NCBI GenBank assembly: GCA_937915975.1
Contig: CALGGL010000213.1
Coordinates: forward strand, 1-15,925
Origin: an uncultured Lachnospiraceae bacterium
GTDB lineage: Bacteria; Bacillota; Clostridia; Lachnospirales; Lachnospiraceae
DNA length: 15,925 bases
Reading direction: 5' to 3'
The notes under the pieces are model-generated. The model saw only the letters and a program-made list of their open reading frames with translations. It made no database searches and had not been told where the DNA came from. Of the stretch, positions 7,786 through 14,704 are shown in pieces (the first letter of the stretch is position 1; the number at the start of each line of letters is the position of its first letter). The position numbers were made by a program, and so were the translations under genes.

Positions 7786-8956
7786 CCAGTCTTATCCTGT
7801 CAAGAGCATCCTTTAATACGCTTCTCGGACATGCCACATTTATCCTCTGATAACCCTCTCCTGTCTTACCGAATATCCTGCCCGAATCAAGCCAAAGCTT
7901 TGCTTCATGTATAATTCTTCTGTCAACCTCAGCCGCTTCAAGTCCGGTTCCCGAAAAGTCAAGCCATACCAGATAAGTTCCCTCGTGCTTTACCATCCTC
8001 ACACCCTTCAGGTACTTCTCGGTATATTCTCGTGTGAATTCTATATTATCCCATATATATTCCTTAACCCTTTCATACCACTCATCGCCGTAAAGGTAAG
8101 CTGCTTCTCCTGCCACAAGCCCCATTATGTTACATTGACTGTAACCTGCCGCATCAACCTCATGCCTGAATGAATGCTTTAATTCCCTGTTGGATATAAA
8201 TATATTTGATATCTGACTTCCTGCAAGGTTGAAGGTCTTACTCGGCGAGGTACAGGTAATGGTTATATCAGCAAATTCCTTTTTTATATTTGCAAATACA
8301 ACATGCCTCGTACCGTTAAAGGTAAAGTCCTGATGTATCTCATCACTTACAACCTTAACACCATGTCTTACACATATATCACCGAGAGTCGTAAGCTCCT
8401 CCTTTGTCCAGACTCTCGCACCCGGATTATGCGGATTACAAAGCAAAAAAAGCTTAATATGTTCATTTTCTATCTTGCTTTCAAAATCCTCGAAGTTAAT
8501 ATGATATCCTCCGTCCTCGCCCATAACCAGCTCATTGCTCACTATCCGTCTGTTGTTGTCTGCTATCACCTCGAAAAAGGGATAATAAACAGGTGACTGT
8601 ATCAGTACTCCGTCACCTTCATCGGTATATGCTTTTACCGCCATGGCAAGAGCAAATACGATTCCGGGAGTCTTAATAAGCCACCTTTCATCCACATCCC
8701 AATTATGATGCTTTTTCATCCAGCCCCTTACTGCTTCAAAGTAAGGAGTCTGGACCTCGCTGTATCCGAATATGCCATGTTCAACCTGTTCCTTAAGTGC
8801 ATCAATTATATAGCTTGAAGTCTTAAAATCCATATCCGCCACCCAAAGCGGAAGTACATCCTCCGGCATATGCCGCCTTACAGCAAAGTCGTATTTTAAG
8901 CATTTTGTATTTCTTCTCTCAATAACAGTGTCAAAATCAAGGTTTCTTTCAGACAT
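7775..8956 (-). CDS. patB: PatB/MalY-type PLP C-S lyase (cystathionine beta-lyase)
   Basis: 393 residues from ATG at 8956, chosen over the upstream in-frame ATG at 8998 because GGAGGAG sits 5 bases before it and the family begins at this point (NLDFDTVIERRNT). It is an aminotransferase class I/II fold. Visible motifs are LPLWVADMDF (35-44), NPHNPGARVW (174-183; usually NPHNPVGRVW), SDEIHQDF (204-211), and PLP lysine K240 in TSPSKTFNLAG. PatB/MalY enzymes split cystathionine or cysteine-S-conjugates to a thiol, pyruvate and ammonia. It overlaps the end of the gamma-family PLP gene by 8 bp, so the two are made together: the pair would give the two transsulfuration steps to homocysteine. It might also release thiols from S-alkylcysteines, relevant if the nearby reductase or CysK-like enzyme handles alkyl thioethers (inference). 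Confidence 0.9.
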   Translation of the reverse strand: MSERNLDFDTVIERRNTKCLKYDFAVRRHMPEDVLPLWVADMDFKTSSYIIDALKEQVEHGIFGYSEVQTPYFEAVRGWMKKHHNWDVDERWLIKTPGIVFALAMAVKAYTDEGDGVLIQSPVYYPFFEVIADNNRRIVSNELVMGEDGGYHINFEDFESKIENEHIKLFLLCNPHNPGARVWTKEELTTLGDICVRHGVKVVSDEIHQDFTFNGTRHVVFANIKKEFADITITCTSPSKTFNLAGSQISNIFISNRELKHSFRHEVDAAGYSQCNIMGLVAGEAAYLYGDEWYERVKEYIWDNIEFTREYTEKYLKGVRMVKHEGTYLVWLDFSGTGLEAAEVDRRIIHEAKLWLDSGRIFGKTGEGYQRINVACPRSVLKDALDRIRLVIA

Positions 8957-10115
8957 AAAGCTCCTCCTGTACCTCACTGAAGACTCTTTCAAGCTCATAG
9001 ATTAAGTCTTCTATATTTTCAATTCCTACCGAAAGCCTTAAGGTTGACTCCGTTATACCGTTTCTTTCCCTTATCTCCTTAGGTACATCAGCATGAGTCT
9101 GGGTTGTAGGATAGGTAATAAGTGTCTCCACACCGCCCAAGCTTTCGGCATATTTAATCATTCTAACCTTTTCCAGTATGGCAAGCGCAAATTCCCTGCT
9201 TTCCACCTGAAAGGTAATCATGGCACCAAAGCCCCTGCTTTGCTTTTTCATTATCTCATAACCCGGATGGTCTAAAAGCCCCGGATATATAACTTTGGTA
9301 ACCTTCTTTTGCTTAAGCAGCCATTCGGCTAAAGCATTGGCATTTTTCTCAGCACGTTCCATACGTATTCCAAGAGTTTTAATACCTCTTAGGATAAGCC
9401 ATGCATCAAAAGGTGCTATACCACACCCTATGGTCTTTAACAAAAACTTAAATCTCTCGCCGAGCTCCTCATCCTTGGTAACGATAAAGCCTGCCAGCGT
9501 ATCATTGTGTCCGCCGAGATATTTCGTACCACTGTGTAAAACGATATCCGCACCGAGATCGAGTGGATTTTGAAGATACGGAGTTAAAAATGTATTATCC
9601 ACTACAAGCAGCGCTCCATGTGCCTTCGCAATTTTTGCAGTTTTTTCTATATCGGTGACATTCATCATCGGATTGGTTGGAGTTTCTATATAAATTGCTT
9701 TGGTATGCTCATTTACATAGCTTTCAATATCATCCTTATAACAATCTATCCTTGTTATACTGATTCCGTTTTTGACGGAAATGTTATCGAAAAGTCTTAT
9801 ACTTCCGCCATAAAGATCCGAGTCAATAATGATATGATCCCCGGGTTTAAAGAGCTCCATAAAAAGAGCTATAGCCGCCATGCCTGATGAAAGCGCAACC
9901 GCATCGGTTCCGTTTTCCAACGCTGCAACCACCTTCTCAAGATGATTTTTAGTCGGATTCTGAAGCCTGCTATAGTCATATCCGGTGCTTCTACCCACAC
10001 CCGGATGAGCATAAGTTGCTGTCTGATATATAGGAAAGCTTATCGCTCCGTAATTTTCAAATAAGCCCTCGTCTTCCTCCAAGTGAAGACACTTAGTATC
10101 TATGCTCCTACCCAT
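8949..10115 (-). CDS. Cys/Met-metabolism PLP enzyme (cystathionine gamma-synthase / gamma-lyase family)
   Basis: 388 residues, typical of the family. TGYDYSR (44-50) gives the PLP-phosphate Tyr and Arg contributed by the neighbouring subunit; ALSSGMAAI at 74-82, VVDNTF (171-176, D173 to the PLP nitrogen), and PLP lysine K198 in HSGTKYLGGHND. The C-terminal half carries the usual SLGGVETL (330-337). Family members act as cystathionine gamma-synthase (MetB), cystathionine gamma-lyase (MccB), methionine gamma-lyase or O-acylhomoserine sulfhydrylase, and I cannot separate these by eye. The overlap with a PatB beta-lyase favours cystathionine synthesis, then cleavage to homocysteine. Because the reductase cluster may release methanethiol, thiol addition to O-acylhomoserine is an alternative. 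AGGAGG lies before ATG; a possible promoter is at 10156-10184. Confidence 0.9.
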   Translation of the reverse strand: MGRSIDTKCLHLEEDEGLFENYGAISFPIYQTATYAHPGVGRSTGYDYSRLQNPTKNHLEKVVAALENGTDAVALSSGMAAIALFMELFKPGDHIIIDSDLYGGSIRLFDNISVKNGISITRIDCYKDDIESYVNEHTKAIYIETPTNPMMNVTDIEKTAKIAKAHGALLVVDNTFLTPYLQNPLDLGADIVLHSGTKYLGGHNDTLAGFIVTKDEELGERFKFLLKTIGCGIAPFDAWLILRGIKTLGIRMERAEKNANALAEWLLKQKKVTKVIYPGLLDHPGYEIMKKQSRGFGAMITFQVESREFALAILEKVRMIKYAESLGGVETLITYPTTQTHADVPKEIRERNGITESTLRLSVGIENIEDLIYELERVFSEVQEELYV

Positions 10116-10155
10116 TTTTACCTCCTGAACAAATCATTATTAACTCACTGTAATT

Positions 10156-10184
10156 ATTTTACTTTTCCAACATATTTTTGTCGG
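10156..10184 (-). promoter_or_regulatory. Possible promoter of the gamma-family PLP / patB pair
   Basis: Minus strand CCGACA (10179-10184), 17-bp spacer, TAAAAT (10156-10161). The -10 is 5 of 6 and the -35 is 4 of 6. It lies in the 74-bp gap after lysR, so the pair could be transcribed separately or by read-through from lysR. Confidence 0.35.
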
Positions 10185-10189
10185 ATACA

Positions 10190-11101
10190 CTATTCCATAA
10201 CTCTATCCTTATACCTGGATAATTCCTCGATATACATCTTACCGATCTCACTTATGGTTGCATTTTTTCTTGTTACATATCCTATCCTCATCTTCTCATC
10301 CGACTTAAGCTTAACCGCACAGTAATTTTCGCCGTTTAACTCCTCGCAGATGATACCCGAACATAGCGTATAACCGTTTAAACCTACCATAAGATTGAGC
10401 ATCGTCGCCCTGTCGTTGGCACGGATAAGTCTCTTATACTTATATGTACTGAGAACCTCCTCCGCATAATAAAAGGAATTATGCTCTCCCTGCTGAAATG
10501 CCAAACAAGGATAATCCTCCAAATCCTCAAGAGTAATCAATTTCTTTTTGGAGAGAGGATTAGACTTGCTCATGTAAACACATACACTGCACTCAAACAA
10601 ATCATGAAATTCGAGTCCATATTCATCAAAGAGTCTCATAAGAATTGCCTGATTAAAGTCATTGAGATAGAGCACACCGATTTCACTCTTGTAATTTCTT
10701 ACATTTTCAAGTATCTCATGTGTCTTGGTTTCATTTACTTCAAACTCATACTCATCAAGGCCGAACTGCTCAACCAGCTTCAAAAATGTTTCCACCGCAA
10801 ATGTGTAGTGCTGCATGGACACACTGAATTTCTTTTTCACATCCGACTTTGAAATATACTTGGAATCCAAAAGCTCATACTGTTCAACAACCTGTCTTGC
10901 ATAACCGATAAATTCAAGTCCTTCGGGTGTCACCTTGATGCCCGCCTTAGATCTTATAAAAAGCTCAATCCCAATCTCTTCCTCAAGAGAATGTATCGCC
11001 GCCGATAAACTCGGCTGTGATATAAAAAGCTTCTTTGCCGCATCATTCAATGAATTTTCTCCCGCAACGGTTATTGCATACTTTAATTGTACCAATGTCA
11101 T
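10190..11101 (-). CDS. LysR-family regulator of sulfur/methionine genes
   Basis: 303 residues from ATG at 11101. The reading frame stays open to an ATG at 11230, but GAGGT lies just before 11101 and LysR proteins start with this kind of sequence (MTLVQLKYAITV), so the shorter form is chosen. The N-terminal winged helix-turn-helix spans about 3-62, with SLNDAAKKLFISQPSLSAAIHSLEEEIG (17-44) as the helix-turn-helix; the rest is the periplasmic-binding-like effector domain (about 90-300). A TTATAG-N7-CTATAA box lies 133 bp upstream of its start, and similar boxes lie before metN and cysK. That core (TATAG-N7-CTATA) resembles the MtaR/MetR box of streptococci as I remember it, so an MtaR-like activator of methionine and cysteine genes is the best guess. 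The effector (O-acetylserine, homocysteine or other) is unknown. Confidence 0.9.
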   Translation of the reverse strand: MTLVQLKYAITVAGENSLNDAAKKLFISQPSLSAAIHSLEEEIGIELFIRSKAGIKVTPEGLEFIGYARQVVEQYELLDSKYISKSDVKKKFSVSMQHYTFAVETFLKLVEQFGLDEYEFEVNETKTHEILENVRNYKSEIGVLYLNDFNQAILMRLFDEYGLEFHDLFECSVCVYMSKSNPLSKKKLITLEDLEDYPCLAFQQGEHNSFYYAEEVLSTYKYKRLIRANDRATMLNLMVGLNGYTLCSGIICEELNGENYCAVKLKSDEKMRIGYVTRKNATISEIGKMYIEELSRYKDRVME

Positions 11102-11233
11102 GATTTTTACCTCATTTCTTCTTGAATTAAAACGGTATCCATCGGACAACTCTATGATAATATGTAACGTATTTTCTTTGCTTAATATATCATAGAAAAG
11201 AATCCTTGAATAATTCGTTTTTTCTTTCACATA

Positions 11234-11252
11234 TTATAGCCTAAACCTATAA
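11234..11252. promoter_or_regulatory. LysR-type box upstream of lysR
   Basis: TTATAG-N7-CTATAA, a perfect 6-bp inverted repeat with a 7-bp spacer and the same layout as the site upstream of metN. It lies upstream of the LysR gene, consistent with autoregulation. A looser copy (TTATAG-N7-TTATAC) follows a few bases away near 11265. I see no clear -10/-35 pair for lysR between this box and 11101. Confidence 0.6.
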
Positions 11253-11330
11253 CACATAACTTCATTATAGTTTTATCTTATACCCATTGCAACAAAAAAA
11301 TGAGCCAACCTCCGCTTTCTCGCAGAATGA

Positions 11331-11636
11331 CAGGCATAAAAACTCCTGACACATGTAATGTGATTTACTTTTTCAAATGACATATAAGGAAATCCGGTGG
11401 TATTTAAAACTAACCAACAATTTGTGAAATCAGAGCACTCGTTCTTTTTTGATTTTGCACAAAACCAACAAACTCGCTTCGCTCAAACATATTGGTTTTT
11501 AACGTGCAAAATCAATTCAAGTACTCGTTGCTGATTTATCACAAATCGGGTCAAATGTTTTAAACACCACCTGATTTTCTTTATATGTCAAACTAAATTT
11601 ATTAAAACATTACATATGTCAGGAGTTTCATACCTG
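11331..11636. repeat. Long imperfect palindrome, left arm of the fold-back element
   Basis: The ends pair as CAGGCATAAAAACTCCTGAC and the complement of GTCAGGAGTTTCATACCTG, continuing with ATGTAATGT, then GACATATAA...GGTGGT...TTTAAAAC against its mirror. The apex has stem GATTTTGCAC/GTGCAAAATC, then AAAACCAA (11461-11468) / TTGGTTTT (11492-11499), around the loop AACTCGCTTCGCTC (11471-11484). Mismatches are scattered through the arms. Confidence 0.8.
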
Positions 11637-11637
11637 T

Positions 11638-11673
11638 AGCTTGAAACCGCGCTATACAGCGCGATTTCAAGCT
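11638..11673. repeat. 36-bp palindrome between the two long arms
   Basis: AGCTTGAAA-C-CGCGCT-ATAC-AGCGCG-A-TTTCAAGCT: 9 + 6 paired bases with a single opposed mismatch and a 4-nt loop. No U-tract follows on either strand beyond TT, so it is unlikely to be a simple terminator. Its central position suggests it is a structural part of the larger element. Confidence 0.8.
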
Positions 11674-11674
11674 T

Positions 11675-11978
11675 TGGGTACATAAATAATACTTGAACGA
11701 ATCTGCATAATCGATAAAGTTAAATTCAGGAACATAAATGAAAAGGCTGATACAACAACAGTTATCCCGATTTGTGTAAAATCAAAAGCGAGAATCTGTA
11801 TAGATTCGCTCAGAAAACGATGTGTCTGAGCAAAGCGAGTTCATCGTTTTCGTGCGAAGATAAAGGATTTGAGCTTATTGATTTCACAAATTGCTGGATA
11901 GTTGTGTATCAGCCTTTTTCATATATGTTCCTGTTTAAAAAGTTGTGAAGATTCGTTCAAGTATTGTTTATGCACCCA
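11675..11978. repeat. Long imperfect palindrome, right arm of the fold-back element
   Basis: TGGGTACATAAATAATACTT at the left pairs with the complement of AAGTATTGTTTATGCACCCA at the right, continuing with GAACGAATCT/AGATTCGTTC, CAGGAACATA/TATGTTCCTG and GGCTGATACA/TGTATCAGCC. The apex stem is GAAAACGATG (11813-11822) / CATCGTTTTC (11842-11851), around GAGCAAAGCGAGTT (11828-11841). A small side hairpin GAATCT-GTAT-AGATTC lies on the left side only. Confidence 0.8.
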
Positions 11979-12000
11979 CTATTCTGCGAGAATGCGCAGT

Positions 12001-12810
12001 TTAGAATACAGGAACTACCTGTCCGTCGTAAGTGTTGTTTATGTAGTCACGAACCTCATCAGAGTTAAGGGCTTTGATTAATGCCTTAGTTTCCTCTGAG
12101 TTTTCGTTGCCTTCCTTTACAACGAGTACGTTCTTGTAGGTATCTGCTGCAAGTGAGTCAGCTGCCTCATATGCAAGTGCATCAGCTGAACTTAAACCTG
12201 CTTCAAGTGCGTAGTTACCGTTTACTGCGATTATATCTACATCATCAATTGAACGTGCAACCTGAGCTGCTTCAACCTCTTTAATTTCAAGATTAAGAGG
12301 ATTTTCCTCTATATCAAGAACAGTTGCTGTAAGACCTACATCTGCTTTAAGCTTGATTAAGCCCTGAGCTTCAAGTAAGAGTAATGCTCTTGCTTCATTT
12401 GTGGTATCATTAGGAACTGCAACGGTTGCACCATCCTTTAAATCGTCTAAGCTCTTAGTCTTACCGCCGTAAATTGCAAACGGCTCGAAATGAATGCTTG
12501 CCACTGCTACAAGATGAGTTCCGTTTTCTGCATTGAAGTCATCAAGGTATGGAGTATGCTGGAAGAAGTTTGCGTAAAGCTCACCGTCCTCAACAGCTGT
12601 GTTCGGAAGTACATAGTCGTTATATTCAACTATCTCAAGCTTGTATCCTTCCTTCTCAAGATCATCCTTAACCACCTCAAGTATCTCTGCGTGCGGTGTC
12701 GGAGTTGCACCGATTTTAATTACCTTTTCTTCCTTCTTCTTGCCACATCCGGTTGTTAAACCTGCTACAAGTGTAAGTGCTGTTACTAATGCTAAAATCT
12801 TTCTCTTCAT
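12001..12810 (-). CDS. metQ: MetQ, methionine-binding lipoprotein of the MetNIQ importer
   Basis: 269 residues of the NLPA/MetQ family. A lipoprotein signal peptide is visible: MKRK, a hydrophobic stretch, and lipobox LTTGC with the lipidated cysteine at 22, followed by a short Lys/Glu-rich linker. The mature start KIGATPTPHAEILEVVKDDLE, the NFFQHTPYL stretch (about 82-90) and VAVPNDTTNEARALLLLEAQGLI are family hallmarks. The protein binds methionine (often the D and L forms, sometimes related compounds) at the outer face of the membrane and delivers it to MetI. AAGGA precedes the ATG, which is 20 bp after metI. It is the last gene of metN-metI-metQ; the fold-back element begins right after the stop. 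Ligand specificity for another thioether cannot be excluded. Confidence 0.93.
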   Translation of the reverse strand: MKRKILALVTALTLVAGLTTGCGKKKEEKVIKIGATPTPHAEILEVVKDDLEKEGYKLEIVEYNDYVLPNTAVEDGELYANFFQHTPYLDDFNAENGTHLVAVASIHFEPFAIYGGKTKSLDDLKDGATVAVPNDTTNEARALLLLEAQGLIKLKADVGLTATVLDIEENPLNLEIKEVEAAQVARSIDDVDIIAVNGNYALEAGLSSADALAYEAADSLAADTYKNVLVVKEGNENSEETKALIKALNSDEVRDYINNTYDGQVVPVF

Positions 12811-12830
12811 AATAATTTCCTTCTTTCTTT

Positions 12831-13502
12831 TTAATTATTTGTTCTCTTATCTATTTTATTTGCGGTAAACATTCCGACTGTCTGAAATATCTGTACAATG
12901 ACAATCAAAAGTGCAACCGTGATAAGCATTACATCTGTTTTATATCTGTAGTATCCGTAGTTTATGGCTATTGCTCCGAGACCGCCGCCGCCTACAAAGC
13001 CTGCCATAGCCGAATATCCGAGTATAGTGGATATGGCTATCGTAAAGCCTACCGTAAGTGAAGGCTTTGCTTCGGGAAGCAATACCCTTGTTATTATCTG
13101 TATGGGGGAGGCCCCCATAGCCTTTGCTGCTTCTATGACACCCGGGCTCACCTCTTTAAGTGAGGACTCAACCATTCTTGCCACAAACGGTGCAGCCGCT
13201 GCAACAAGCGGTACAATGGTCGCCGTGGAACCGATTGTGGTTCCCACAATTGCCCTTGTTACGGGGAGCATAGCTACCAGAAGTATAAGGAACGGAACCG
13301 ACCTTATCATATTTATGATTATTCCGAATATGAAATTAACCGGCTTATTTTTAAGGATTCCGCCTGTGTCGGTAACAAACACGATAATTCCAAGCGGTAT
13401 TCCGATTACATAAGCTATAATTGTGGAAACAATCGTCATATAAAGGCTTTCGATTAAACCGTCCTTTAATAATGTTATCAATGTATCAATCGGAAGTGAC
13501 AT
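12831..13502 (-). CDS. metI: MetI, methionine ABC importer permease
   Basis: 223 residues from ATG at 13502; AAGGAGG lies 8 bases before it, which decides against the ATG seven codons upstream. It is a binding-protein-dependent permease with about five membrane helices: 20-45, 55-80, 85-105, 150-170 and 185-210 roughly. The EAA loop (PGVIEAAKAMGASPIQIITRVLLPEA) that docks on the ATPase is present. It overlaps the end of metN by 17 bp. It forms the membrane channel for methionine with the MetN ATPase and the MetQ lipoprotein. Confidence 0.92.
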   Translation of the reverse strand: MSLPIDTLITLLKDGLIESLYMTIVSTIIAYVIGIPLGIIVFVTDTGGILKNKPVNFIFGIIINMIRSVPFLILLVAMLPVTRAIVGTTIGSTATIVPLVAAAAPFVARMVESSLKEVSPGVIEAAKAMGASPIQIITRVLLPEAKPSLTVGFTIAISTILGYSAMAGFVGGGGLGAIAINYGYYRYKTDVMLITVALLIVIVQIFQTVGMFTANKIDKRTNN

Positions 13503-14499
13503 CGGCTTTTCCTCCTTCCTCATAATGTATCTGTCTTTTATCCAAAAATGCTTTTATCTTATTAACCGCCTCCTCATCTGCCGGAAGCTCGATAAGCATT
13601 TGACCGTATGCCTTGCCGCCTATATCCTCCGTATTGGCACCCAGAATATTTACATATGCTCCGGATTCCAAGGTTAATTCCGAAATAATCGGCTCCGAAG
13701 AGGATTGACCGTCAAAGGCAAGTCTTAAAATATCAGAACGTTTTCCGTTTTCTACCCTGTCTCTTTCAGGAAGAATGAGCTTTCTTGCGGTTTCGGACTT
13801 CGGATTAAGGAATATATCCTTAACCGTTCCCTCTTCCTTTATATAACCCTCGCTCATAACGGCTACTCTGTCACATATCTGCTCAACCACCCTCATCTCG
13901 TGGGTAATTACAACTATGGTGACCTTAAGCTCCTCATTTATCTTCTTTAAAAGAGCAAGTATTGACCTTGTGGTTATCGGGTCCAATGCACTGGTTGCCT
14001 CATCACAAAGCAAAACCTCCGGATTGGTTGCCAACGCTCTTGCTATGGCGACTCTTTGCTTCTGGCCTCCGGAAAGCTGTTCCGGATATGCCTTTGCCTT
14101 ATCACTTAAATCTACCAGTTCCAAAAGTTCCTTTGCTCTTTCCAAAGCCTTCTTTTTTGGAACACCCGATATAATAAGCGGAAATGTTATATTATCTATA
14201 CAGGTTTTCTGTGCCAAAAGATTAAACTGTTGAAATATCATTCCAATCTTTCTTCTCTCCTGCCTAAGCTCTTTGGCACTCGCTGCGGTAAGCTCCTTGT
14301 CATTTAAGAAAACCTTACCGGAAGTCGGAAGCTCAAGCAGGTTAATACATCGAACCAATGTCGATTTGCCTGCACCCGAAAAACCGATTATACCAAATAT
14401 CTCACCTGTTTTTATTTCAAGGCTTACATCATTTACGGCATCTATTTTCTTTTTTCCGCGTGTTTCAAATTCTTTACTTACGTGTTCAAGCTTTATCAT
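13486..14499 (-). CDS. metN: MetN, methionine ABC importer ATPase with NIL domain
   Basis: 337 residues from ATG at 14499 (MIKLEHVSKEF, the usual MetN start); the frame is open to 14538 but the AGAGGGG ribosome site and the family start favour 14499. Walker A GFSGAGKST at 39-47, Q-loop FQQFNLL near 89-95, signature LSGGQ at 142-146, Walker B LLCDE at 163-167, and H200. The C-terminal ~70 residues (about 256-327) form the ACT-like NIL domain, which in MetN binds methionine and inhibits transport. The gene heads the metNIQ operon and has a promoter and a LysR-type box upstream. The presence of a NIL domain separates it from histidine or glutamine importer ATPases. Confidence 0.95.
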   Translation of the reverse strand: MIKLEHVSKEFETRGKKKIDAVNDVSLEIKTGEIFGIIGFSGAGKSTLVRCINLLELPTSGKVFLNDKELTAASAKELRQERRKIGMIFQQFNLLAQKTCIDNITFPLIISGVPKKKALERAKELLELVDLSDKAKAYPEQLSGGQKQRVAIARALATNPEVLLCDEATSALDPITTRSILALLKKINEELKVTIVVITHEMRVVEQICDRVAVMSEGYIKEEGTVKDIFLNPKSETARKLILPERDRVENGKRSDILRLAFDGQSSSEPIISELTLESGAYVNILGANTEDIGGKAYGQMLIELPADEEAVNKIKAFLDKRQIHYEEGGKADVTSD

Positions 14500-14528
14500 C
14501 CTTATCACTTCCCCTCTGAATGATTGAA

Positions 14529-14557
14529 AGTATAGCACGGAGGTATGAATTTGAAAA
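14529..14557 (-). promoter_or_regulatory. Promoter of metNIQ
   Basis: Minus strand TTTTCA (14552-14557), 17-bp spacer, TATACT (14529-14534). The weak -35 fits a promoter needing an activator. The LysR-type box at 14579-14597 lies about 20 bp upstream of the -35, the common activating position for LysR proteins. Confidence 0.55.
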
Positions 14558-14578
14558 ATACGTAAAAATAATAACAGG

Positions 14579-14597
14579 TTATAGGAAACGGCTATAA
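14579..14597. promoter_or_regulatory. LysR-type box upstream of metN
   Basis: TTATAG-N7-CTATAA, perfect 6-bp half sites (7 bp counting an added G/C pair). Same spacing as the lysR-proximal and cysK-proximal boxes. Confidence 0.6.
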
Positions 14598-14606
14598 CAG
14601 ATAAGA

Positions 14607-14640
14607 AAATCAGGTGGATGTTACAACATCCACCTGATTT
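14607..14640 (-). terminator. Strong hairpin terminator after the exporter ATPase gene
   Basis: A perfect 16-bp stem (AAATCAGGTGGATGTT and its complement) with a 2-nt loop is followed on the minus strand by TTTTCTTAT. It ends the transcript coming from the right before metNIQ starts. The stem is GC-rich at its core. The opposite strand has only a weaker T-tract. Confidence 0.8.
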
Positions 14641-14704
14641 CCTTTATCAATCATATTTACGTGACAAGGCTCGCGCCACTAACACTCTGCCTGCCCCTGA
14701 CATA

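Larger units (their letters stand above)
11317..11992. repeat. 676-bp composite fold-back element filling the metQ-lysR gap
   Basis: No plausible gene lies in the 899-bp gap between lysR and metQ. Instead a nested inverted-repeat element is visible. The ends TTCTCGCAGAAT (11317-11328) and ATTCTGCGAGAA (11981-11992) are perfect 12-bp complements. They enclose a ~306-bp imperfect palindrome (11331-11636), a 36-bp palindrome (11638-11673) and a ~304-bp imperfect palindrome (11675-11978). As single-stranded DNA or RNA this would fold as a closing stem with three arms. It ends 8 bases after the metQ stop. No target-site duplication is evident. It may be a MITE-like mobile fold-back element, or a large structured RNA; strand unknown. 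The remaining 11253-11316 shows nothing I can name. Confidence 0.8.

Noticed and set aside
11102..11230. N-terminal extension of the LysR protein to 346 residues
   Set aside because: The extension is unlike LysR sequences, and a good ribosome site precedes ATG at 11101.
11317..11992. Insertion sequence or CRISPR array
   Set aside because: No transposase frame, no target-site duplication that I can see, and no regularly spaced direct repeats; the structure is palindromic.
11984..11999. Small hairpin right after metQ (CTGCG-N6-CGCAG) as terminator
   Set aside because: Only a 5-bp stem and no U-tract on the minus strand; it also overlaps the end repeat of the fold-back element.
14500..14704. 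SAM, T-box or other riboswitch before metN
   Set aside because: The leader from the predicted start to metN is only about 25-30 nt, too short for these riboswitches; control by the LysR box is a better explanation.
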